Source: Oscillospiraceae bacterium
GTDB taxonomy: Bacteria > Bacillota_A > Clostridia > Oscillospirales > Oscillospiraceae
Reading direction: 5' to 3'
Assembly (NCBI GenBank): GCA_017516785.1
Contig: JAFXAV010000082.1
Location: 1 to 36,946, forward strand
Length of the DNA stretch: 36,946 bases
This document shows positions 30,952 through 36,946 of the stretch, one piece after another; positions within the stretch are counted from its first letter, which is position 1, and every line of letters begins with the position of its first letter. The notes beneath the pieces were generated by a model that made no database searches, had not been told where the DNA came from, and saw only the letters and a program-made list of their open reading frames with translations. The translations under genes and the position numbers were made by a program.

Positions 30952-32481
30952 ATGGCCGAATTCGTAAAACTGAACCCCAGCGAACTGACCGCCCTGCATG
31001 AGCAGAACCCCTACCTGGTGAGCTACAACGTGGAGTTTGCCGAGGTCACCGGCGGCACCTTCTGGAAGGCTTACACCCCCGAGCAGATTGCCGGCACCGA
31101 GCCCTTCTATGTGGAGCCCTCCGCTGACGGTATCGCCGCCATGTACAAGGATCTTATGCAGGTCTATCCTCCCGTCGACCTGTACAACCCCAAGCTGCGT
31201 AAGCTGACCAAGGACCTGGGCACCTGTTGGTGCCGTGTTTCCGGTACCTGGGCAACCAAGACCTACTATGATTTCGACGGCGAGTATGCCGATGGCACCG
31301 TTCCCGAAGGCTACCTGAATGTTCTGACCAAGGAGCAGTGGATCGGCGTTCTGGATTTCGTCCGTGACTGCAATCTGAAACTGAAGGTTTCCGTGGCCAA
31401 CTGCCCCGGCCTGCACTCCACTGAAGAGCCCTGGCCCAGCACCGAGGCTGAAAAGCTGTTCAGCTTCTCCAAGGCTTACGGCGTGCCCATCCAGGCTGCT
31501 GAGTTCACCAACGAGCCCAACATGCTGGAAGACACCGGCTTCCCCAAGGGTTATAAGGCAGAGCACTACCGCCGAGATGCTGACCTGTTTGCAAAGTGGC
31601 TGAAGGAAAACTATCCTGAGTGCCTGTATGTCGGTACCTCTGATACCGGCGGCGCTGATGTTGTCTTCGGCAAGCCCAACCAGGGCGGCGGCGGTGTGGA
31701 ACAGATTGCCCGTGAGAGCGCTACTGCTGACGATCTGCTGAACGGTCTGGAAGTGCCTCTGGACGTGTTCTCCTACCACTACTACAACGGTATTTCCGAC
31801 CGTCTGGCTTCCGTTATGCCCAACGGCCACTGGGATGCAAGCGAAGCCAACAGCGAAGCTTTCCTGGATACTGCCATGTCCTTCTGCCGCGCTTACATTC
31901 CTTACCGGGACAAGTACGTTCCCGGCGCTGAGATGTGGGTCACCGAGTCCGGCGAAGCCGGCGGCGGCGGTTCCACCTGGTCCTCCACTTATCTGGACGT
32001 CCTGCGTACCCTGAACGAGCTGGGCGGCTTCTCCGCTCTGACTCGCGGCGTTATTTTCCACAACACCCTGACTGCTTCCGACTATGCCTACCTGGCCCGC
32101 TTTGTCCATGATCCCAGACCCAACTTCTTCGCTGTCAAGCTGTGGATCGATCTGATGGGCACCCAGGTTTATGCTTCCGGCGAGAGAGTCCGTGAGGGCG
32201 CACATGTCTATGTCCAGTCCTACAAGGCAGACCCCACCAAGAAGTGCTACCTGATCATCAACAACTCCGAGACCGAGACTACCACCGTTGAGATCCCCGT
32301 GGATGGCATCATCTATACCCTGGCCGGCAAGGATGGCAACAAGCGTGCCACCGTCATGACCCTGAACGGCCGTGACCTGGTTCTGGGCGAGAACTGGGAG
32401 CTGCCCGACCTCTCCGGCGACGCAATCGCTGCCGGCAAGGTGGAACTGGCACCCATGACCTGCACCTTCCTGGTTGTGTAA
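30952..32481 (+). CDS. Heparanase-like glycoside hydrolase (GH79-type, clan GH-A), cytoplasmic
   Basis: A 509-residue protein with a TIM-barrel glycosidase pattern: the acid/base Glu in EFTNEPN (E188) and the nucleophile in WVTESGEAGGGG (E332), followed by LNELGGFSALTRGVIFHNTL, FFAVKLWIDLMGTQVY and a C-terminal beta domain. This order and wording resemble heparanase and beta-glucuronidases of family GH79. There is no signal peptide, so it should act inside the cell on imported oligosaccharides or glycosides, perhaps glucuronides. AAGGAG precedes ATG; strong codon bias suggests high expression. Other GH-A families (GH30, GH39) are possible. No transporter or uronate genes are adjacent. Confidence 0.75.
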   Translation: MAEFVKLNPSELTALHEQNPYLVSYNVEFAEVTGGTFWKAYTPEQIAGTEPFYVEPSADGIAAMYKDLMQVYPPVDLYNPKLRKLTKDLGTCWCRVSGTWATKTYYDFDGEYADGTVPEGYLNVLTKEQWIGVLDFVRDCNLKLKVSVANCPGLHSTEEPWPSTEAEKLFSFSKAYGVPIQAAEFTNEPNMLEDTGFPKGYKAEHYRRDADLFAKWLKENYPECLYVGTSDTGGADVVFGKPNQGGGGVEQIARESATADDLLNGLEVPLDVFSYHYYNGISDRLASVMPNGHWDASEANSEAFLDTAMSFCRAYIPYRDKYVPGAEMWVTESGEAGGGGSTWSSTYLDVLRTLNELGGFSALTRGVIFHNTLTASDYAYLARFVHDPRPNFFAVKLWIDLMGTQVYASGERVREGAHVYVQSYKADPTKKCYLIINNSETETTTVEIPVDGIIYTLAGKDGNKRATVMTLNGRDLVLGENWELPDLSGDAIAAGKVELAPMTCTFLVV

Positions 32482-32499
32482 TTTCATATCCGCAATATT

Positions 32500-32530
32500 T
32501 GCCGGAGCCTTCAAAGGCTCCGGCATTTTT
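32500..32530 (+). terminator. Terminator of the GH79-type gene
   Basis: An 11-bp perfect stem (TGCCGGAGCCT / AGGCTCCGGCA) with loop TCAA, followed by a run of T. It sets the glycosidase gene apart from the phage-like cassette. Confidence 0.94.
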
Positions 32531-32690
32531 GCTGTTTGACAGGATTCTGGCTGAATGATTGCACAGATTGCGGCAACATGAATTTCTTTTCCTGTTTGGA
32601 GTGAAGAAAGAATGTGTATGGACCGGCAGCCTGAAAAAACTCCGGCTGTACGTATTTCTTCAAAATCCATTCTGAAAGGAGAAGAGTCAA

Positions 32691-33236
32691 TTGACAAATA
32701 TCAAACTGAGGGTCACGGGCGCTAATGCCAAAGCCGTGGTCAGCGGGGTACTGACTTCCGGCGCGGCGGGGATTCCGGTATCTATCGACTATGACAGCAG
32801 CTGGGACGGACTGAGAAAGGATCTTGTATGCACAAGCGGAAAATGGGGCCCCGGCACCAAGCGCAGAACGGTTCTGAATATCGCCAATGCGGCGGAAGTT
32901 GCCCACGAGGTGATGATTGAAGACCATTACCTCTATATCGGCGTTGAGGGCCGCAATGCTGACGGCACTCTGGTGATTTGCACCAAGCTCGCAGAGTGCG
33001 GCATGATTCTGCCCGGCGCAAATGCCGATGCAGATCCCTCCGCAAGGCCTGAGCTGCCCATCTGGGCCCAGCTTCAGCAGCAGATCAATGAGTTGAAGGA
33101 AAATGGAATCGGAGGAGGATCTCAGTATTCAGCGCTGCCTGATGTAACGGCGGCCGATGACGGGAAATTTCTAAGGGTGTCCGGCGGAGTGTGGACTGCC
33201 CAGGCTCTGACGGATGTTTCGGAGGTGGGCGCATGA
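32691..33236 (+). CDS. Phage tail-type protein (first gene of phage-derived cassette)
   Basis: A 181-residue protein. Residues 1-115 read like a beta-sandwich domain (LRVTGANAKAVVSGVLTSGAAGIPVSIDYD...WDGL..DLVCTSG) that occurs at the start of baseplate or fibre proteins of Firmicutes phages. Then come a short helix rich in Gln (WAQLQQQINELKENGIG) and a tail with LPDVTAADDGKFLRVSGG.W, also common in phage tail and fibre proteins. No enzyme motif is visible. The start is TTG at 32691, nine bases after AAAGGAG. It overlaps the next gene by four bases (ATGA). Confidence 0.72.
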   Translation: MTNIKLRVTGANAKAVVSGVLTSGAAGIPVSIDYDSSWDGLRKDLVCTSGKWGPGTKRRTVLNIANAAEVAHEVMIEDHYLYIGVEGRNADGTLVICTKLAECGMILPGANADADPSARPELPIWAQLQQQINELKENGIGGGSQYSALPDVTAADDGKFLRVSGGVWTAQALTDVSEVGA

Positions 33237-35566
33237 GCCTGACGGATTTTGTAATTATGCCCGGGACAGATTATCAGAATATCTGCAATGCCATTCGTGC
33301 CAAAAGTGGCAGTACGAAGGTGTTGAAATCCGGAGAGATTGCCGCTGCAATCCAATCCATTGCAGATGCGATGCATACGGATCTTGGAGAAAAGCTGTAT
33401 TCTTTTGGAGCCATTTCCGACATTCACATCAATGATGGAGATGGTAATGATGCGCTGCGCAGAGCCATTCTGGCTCTTCAGAACGAGGGGGTGGAATTCA
33501 TCTGCACTGCCGGCGATATTTGTACCAGTGCCAGTGTCCCTGAACTGCAAAAGTACCAAACGATTGTCAACGAGGCGGCGGTCGTTCCGATTTACAGCTG
33601 CACAGGCAATCACGACAGAGGACTTACGAACGAAAACTGGAAAACCTATGTCGGCCATGCTTTGAACTACGTTTTTGAATATCAAAACGATGTGTTTATT
33701 TTTCTTCCCCTGGCCACGGAATCCAGCATCACACCATCCGGGGATACTCCTTACGGTGAAGATAATTTGCAGTGGCTGAGAGAACAACTCGATCTGTACA
33801 AGGGCAGGAGAATCTTTGTATTCACCCATTTTCCGCTGAGCGGCTACAGCGGTCTGAGAACCGGGCAGTACTACGGTTTTACCAGTGCATCTGCAGAAGA
33901 TGATTCGATTCTGAGTGCGATGAACAGCACAAAAAATGTGATGCACTTCAGCGGTCACACCCATTTCCTCTTCGAGGTGGAAGAGTCGTATGACAATATC
34001 AATGTGATTCAGATGAATTTCAACGATTGTGCGACGGTACACATCCCTTCAAGCAATCTTCCCAGAGATGCATCCAATACATACCAGGAAGAGCTATCTC
34101 AGGGGTATATGGTAAATGTGTACGAAAATGCAGTGGTATTGAAGCCGGTGGATTTTGTTGCAGGCAGCTACATCTCCGGCTATGAGTATATACTCCCAAT
34201 CAAAAACAATGCTGTTGAAGTCGGAAATTCGCTGGTTGTTTCAGATGAGTCCATGCTGGTTGACGAAGGCACAGCGGCTGTATTTACTGTCAGGCTGCTG
34301 CAGGCAATCGAAGAAAATGTGGTCGTCAATCTGTCCTGTGACAATGCCTGCATTTCTCTGGGCAGAGATACTCTCACTTTTACGCCGGAAAATTACAATG
34401 CGGAACAGATAGTCACCGTTAACGCGGAAGATGACGAGGTGTCTGTGGATATGTTCTCGGTGATTACCGTGTCGGCAGAGGGCATGGATCCCAAGACCAT
34501 TTCCGTAACCGTGGTAAATGACGAAACCGGCGATGGTGAGGCGAAGCTTGTTTCCATTTCCGCAGTCTATTCCGGCGGAAGCGTGGCGCAGGGAACCCCG
34601 GTTAATCGCCTTTCCGGTATTACTGTTACAGGAACATATGATGATGGCAGTACTGTCAGCATCACGGATTACACCATGACGCCGGAGATCATTGAAGAAG
34701 GCGTCAATACGATCACTGTCAGCTACGAAGGGATGACCGCTACGTTTACTGTCACCGGTACTGCATTGAGCGGCAATCTCATTCCTGCAGCTATTGAGTC
34801 GGATTATACGCCCTTTAATGGGGGGAACGGCTATGTTGCAGATTACGGCATCGACAGTCAGGGTAAACTTGTCAGCGCCGCCGGAACGGATGCAACCGGA
34901 TTTATGCCCTGTCAGTCGGGTGATATGATCTATACCGGCGGAATTGGCGATGCCATGGCAAGTGTCTATGGAAGAGTTGCGTTTTACAACAGTGATTTTG
35001 AACTTCTGGCTTCCGTGGCTTACACAAACCTTACGGTTACCGCAAAGAAATGCAGGTTCAATAAATTTGAGATTCCCATTCTGATTTCTGTGGACGACGT
35101 GTCCGGCCTCAGCGGTGATACTCTGGCATCCGTGGCATATTTCCGTCTGTCTGCACCCGGTATTTCCGGTGCATCTGTGATTACGGTTGATGAACCCCTT
35201 GAGAGTGAAAACAGCGCTCCGGCACTGACCTGGGTCGAAGGATATATTGATTCCAACGGCGGAATTAGTAGTTCGAATACTGCTTACCATACCGAGCCGT
35301 TTAGTGTCGAAGGGATGGTAGATTTTGCGCTGTATGGCATTACCCACGGCAACAGCAATATGTATGTATTTTTCTATTCTGCCGATGAAATCAGTTCCAA
35401 TGCAATGGTTCAAAGAGTCACGCTTACCGCCAATGCTGTCACAACGGTAACAGTTCCCGATGGAGCAACACATGCGGTTCTCCGCAGTAATTCCGGAGGC
35501 TCTGCTTTTTCGGCAATGACCGCAACATTGGAAAAAATGGACGACTATATGTATTTCGTATTCTGA
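33233..35566 (+). CDS. Tail-type protein with calcineurin-like phosphoesterase and Ig-like domains
   Basis: A 777-residue multidomain protein. Residues 1-45 (TDFVIMPGTDYQNICNAIRAKSG) are a segment common at the start of phage tail proteins. Residues about 55-310 are a metallophosphoesterase with all metal ligands: D63 and H65 in SDIH, D95 in AGD, N126-H127 in GNHD, H199, and H242/H244 in GHTH. Residues about 331-430 look like a Calx-beta type sandwich, 438-510 like a bacterial Ig (Big) domain, and 511-777 are beta-rich, perhaps for binding. There is no signal peptide or anchor. The substrate is unknown; wall polymers, nucleic acid or phospholipid are options. The DNA is clearly more A/T-rich than the core genes. 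Confidence 0.82.
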   Translation: MSLTDFVIMPGTDYQNICNAIRAKSGSTKVLKSGEIAAAIQSIADAMHTDLGEKLYSFGAISDIHINDGDGNDALRRAILALQNEGVEFICTAGDICTSASVPELQKYQTIVNEAAVVPIYSCTGNHDRGLTNENWKTYVGHALNYVFEYQNDVFIFLPLATESSITPSGDTPYGEDNLQWLREQLDLYKGRRIFVFTHFPLSGYSGLRTGQYYGFTSASAEDDSILSAMNSTKNVMHFSGHTHFLFEVEESYDNINVIQMNFNDCATVHIPSSNLPRDASNTYQEELSQGYMVNVYENAVVLKPVDFVAGSYISGYEYILPIKNNAVEVGNSLVVSDESMLVDEGTAAVFTVRLLQAIEENVVVNLSCDNACISLGRDTLTFTPENYNAEQIVTVNAEDDEVSVDMFSVITVSAEGMDPKTISVTVVNDETGDGEAKLVSISAVYSGGSVAQGTPVNRLSGITVTGTYDDGSTVSITDYTMTPEIIEEGVNTITVSYEGMTATFTVTGTALSGNLIPAAIESDYTPFNGGNGYVADYGIDSQGKLVSAAGTDATGFMPCQSGDMIYTGGIGDAMASVYGRVAFYNSDFELLASVAYTNLTVTAKKCRFNKFEIPILISVDDVSGLSGDTLASVAYFRLSAPGISGASVITVDEPLESENSAPALTWVEGYIDSNGGISSSNTAYHTEPFSVEGMVDFALYGITHGNSNMYVFFYSADEISSNAMVQRVTLTANAVTTVTVPDGATHAVLRSNSGGSAFSAMTATLEKMDDYMYFVF

Positions 35567-35600
35567 TGCGTGAATTTTAACCCAATAAGGAGGAAATCAC

Positions 35601-35828
35601 TTGAAAAAGACCATTGCGATTCTGATGTCGCTGCTGCTGATTATGGGAACTGCTGCGCCTGTCAGCGCAGCAACACCGCCGATGAGAATTCCCGCCATGC
35701 CTCAGATATCCAATATCATAATTGATATCAGTCTGGATGAGAATGTGTACGAAAATGCCGTGAAGAAATGGCTGGCAGAGCATCCAGTCAGAATAATTCT
35801 TCCAACCAAAAGCGATAAGGGGAACTGA
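35601..35828 (+). CDS. Small secreted peptide precursor in the phage-derived cassette
   Basis: A 75-residue protein starting with TTG at 35601, with AAGGAGG (35588-35594) six bases upstream. Residues 1-23 form a model signal peptide, MKK then a hydrophobic core, ending PVSA-A. The mature part of about 52 residues begins with a Pro- and Met-rich stretch (TPPMRIPAMPQI) and then an amphipathic stretch VYENAVKKWLAEHPVRIILP. No cysteine is present. Not recognised. It lies between the phosphoesterase gene and the lysin gene, the place where phages carry a holin, but one cleavable helix is not a clear holin; it might be a secreted peptide or a spanin-like aid. Confidence 0.72.
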   Translation: MKKTIAILMSLLLIMGTAAPVSAATPPMRIPAMPQISNIIIDISLDENVYENAVKKWLAEHPVRIILPTKSDKGN

Positions 35829-35830
35829 CT

Positions 35831-36523
35831 ATGACCATTCAAATCGGACATTCATCCATCGATGAGCGGGGGAAAGCCAAAGGCGGCATTTCCGGCGACC
35901 AGACCGGGAAGGAAGTGTTCACCCGGAACTGGTACGACGGCGGCTGGGGATTCCTGGCAAGAGCCAGAGATCCCGAAATTGCTGAGAAAATCGCCGGAGC
36001 AGCTGCTGCAGGATGTGCAAATGTCTGTATCGGATATGATCAGAACCAGCGGAACACCCTGCTGAACCGGGCAAAGGCTGTGAACTGGGATCTTGCAAGG
36101 ATCATCAAAAACTGTGAATGCGATTGTTCCAGCTTTGTCACCTGCTGTGTGCAGGCATCCGGCATTGGAGTCTGGAGTGGCGGCAATGCCCCTACAACAG
36201 CGACACTGCGTGCTGCATTAGAAGAAACAGGTGCATTTGAGATACTATCTGAGACCAGATATCTGGCCGGGGCTGACTGCCTTCGGCGCGGTGACATTCT
36301 GGTTCGGCCCAAAACCGCAAAACGCGGGGGCCACACGGTCATTGTACTAAGTGACAGTGAGCCGGAGTACCTTATCCATACTGTAGTCAGGGGCAATTCC
36401 CTGTGGGCCATCGCCCGGAAGTATCTTGGCAACGGCAATCGGTATAAGGAAATCATGGAACTGAACGGCCTGGAGACCACCCTGATCCATGCAGGTCAGA
36501 AACTGAAAATCCCTAAAGAGTAA
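35831..36523 (+). CDS. NlpC/P60-type cell-wall hydrolase with C-terminal LysM
   Basis: A 230-residue endolysin-like protein. The N-terminal papain-like domain has the catalytic Cys in CDCSSFVTCC (C99) and the His in RGGHTVIVL (H168); it should cut peptidoglycan stem peptides. Residues about 181-228 form a LysM wall-binding domain (HTVVRGNSLWAIARKYLG...LNGL...IHAGQKLKIP). There is no signal peptide, so like a phage endolysin it would need help to leave the cell. It starts two bases after the stop of the small secreted protein gene. A strong bidirectional terminator follows, ending the cassette. Confidence 0.88.
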   Translation: MTIQIGHSSIDERGKAKGGISGDQTGKEVFTRNWYDGGWGFLARARDPEIAEKIAGAAAAGCANVCIGYDQNQRNTLLNRAKAVNWDLARIIKNCECDCSSFVTCCVQASGIGVWSGGNAPTTATLRAALEETGAFEILSETRYLAGADCLRRGDILVRPKTAKRGGHTVIVLSDSEPEYLIHTVVRGNSLWAIARKYLGNGNRYKEIMELNGLETTLIHAGQKLKIPKE

Positions 36524-36525
36524 AG

Positions 36526-36560
36526 AAAAATCCCGAAACCAAAAGGTTTCGGGATTTTTT
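36526..36560. terminator. Bidirectional terminator between the lysin gene and rpsI
   Basis: A 15-bp perfect stem (AAAAATCCCGAAACC / GGTTTCGGGATTTTT) with loop AAAA, with T runs on both strands, between convergent genes. Confidence 0.94.
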
Positions 36561-36588
36561 GCAAGAATTTTGAATCGAAATAATACGA

Positions 36589-36946
36589 TCAGCGCTTGCT
36601 GAACTGAGGAGCACGACGTGCAGCCTTCAGACCGTACTTCTTTCTTTCCTTCATTCTGGGGTCACGGGTCATGAAACCAGCGGCCTTCAGAGAAGCGCGG
36701 TACTCGGGGTTCAGCAGAACCAGAGCACGGGAAATGCCGTGACGGATAGCGCCGGCCTGGCCGGAAACGCCGCCGCCGCAGACGGTGACAACAATGTCAA
36801 CCTTGCCCAGCATGTCGGTGGTGACCAGGGGCTGACGGACGATCAGCTTCAGGGTCTCCAGACCAAAGTACTCATCGATGTCGCGGCCATTGATGATGAT
36901 GGAGCCGGTGCCGTTCTCATAAACGCGGACGCGGGCGACGGAGGAC
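36589..36946 (-). CDS. rpsI: 30S ribosomal protein S9 (5' end cut by window)
   Basis: The frame is open to the window edge and gives nearly all of S9: [54 protein letters not shown] and the C-terminal [21 protein letters not shown]. The basic tail ending SKR reaches the P-site tRNA in the ribosome. Only about the first ten residues are missing. Its usual partner rplM (L13) should lie just outside the window. Confidence 0.97.
   Translation of the reverse strand, partial: SSVARVRVYENGTGSIIINGRDIDEYFGLETLKLIVRQPLVTTDMLGKVDIVVTVCGGGVSGQAGAIRHGISRALVLLNPEYRASLKAAGFMTRDPRMKERKKYGLKAARRAPQFSKR

Noticed and set aside
30901..32697. 598-codon minus-strand open frame opposite the glycosidase gene
   Set aside because: It runs through the promoter, the terminator and the whole antisense of the glycosidase gene, so it cannot be a normal gene.
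32691..36523. Complete or degraded prophage
   Set aside because: Only tail-type and lysis-type genes are present, all intact; no integrase, terminase, portal or capsid genes and no flanking direct repeats were seen.

Overview
The window looks like chromosomal DNA of a low-oxygen gut Firmicute, most likely a Clostridia member of the Oscillospiraceae/Ruminococcaceae type. The reasons are the moderately high G+C with strong C/G third positions in highly expressed genes, textbook AAGGAGG ribosome-binding sites, the gene order dnaG-sigma-cmk-ispH/rpsA, and a fused IspH-S1 protein of the kind known from Clostridia. No tRNA, rRNA, CRISPR array, transposase or integrase was seen. Both ends cut genes: acetate kinase at the left and ribosomal protein S9 at the right.

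Layout. 1-5.1 kb: ackA (partial), a small zinc-ribbon protein and pepT on +, then on - a Cys-rich membrane protein, birA, and an unusual membrane protein with a CAT/E2-like acyltransferase fold. 5.1-8.5 kb: a homocysteine-methyltransferase-domain gene and an M29 aminopeptidase from back-to-back promoters, a membrane protein plus XRE regulator pair with two matching operator-like palindromes, and rpmE. 8.6-19.6 kb: a long + strand information-processing block: hflX-yigZ-dgt, then rtcB, a small membrane protein, dnaG, two tandem sigma-like genes, cmk and ispH-rpsA. 19.6-21.8 kb: a small membrane protein, a Dabb protein, and the conserved ACT-domain/PFL (UPF0237/UPF0210) pair. 21.8-26.8 kb, - strand: a YczE-like membrane protein, then the operon tmk, DJ-1 family, mltG, U32 peptidase family and a 58-residue membrane protein. 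27-29.1 kb: a DEAD-box helicase and a DprA-like protein. 29.1-32.5 kb: pgi, diverging from a heparanase-like (GH79-type) glycosidase. 32.7-36.5 kb: a four-gene phage-derived cassette (tail-type protein, tail-type protein with a metallophosphoesterase, small secreted peptide, NlpC/P60-LysM hydrolase), next to rpsI.

How the parts fit. Most of the window is core housekeeping: translation (rpmE, rpsA, rpsI, HflX, YigZ), replication and transcription (DnaG, sigma), nucleotide metabolism (Cmk, Tmk, Dgt), central carbon (AckA, Pgi) and wall growth (MltG). The points of most interest are: the dnaG-linked pair of sigma-like proteins, in which each seems to lack what the other keeps; the phage-derived tail/phosphoesterase/lysin cassette without phage head, integrase or terminase genes; the membrane-anchored acyltransferase-fold protein with its catalytic His replaced; a strong internal ribosome-binding site inside ispH-rpsA that could release free S1; and a palindromic element present in a 90-bp cloverleaf form and a 40-bp perfect hairpin form.

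All calls rest on reading the sequence and remembered family motifs; no database search was run. Promoters and terminators were found by eye against consensus.
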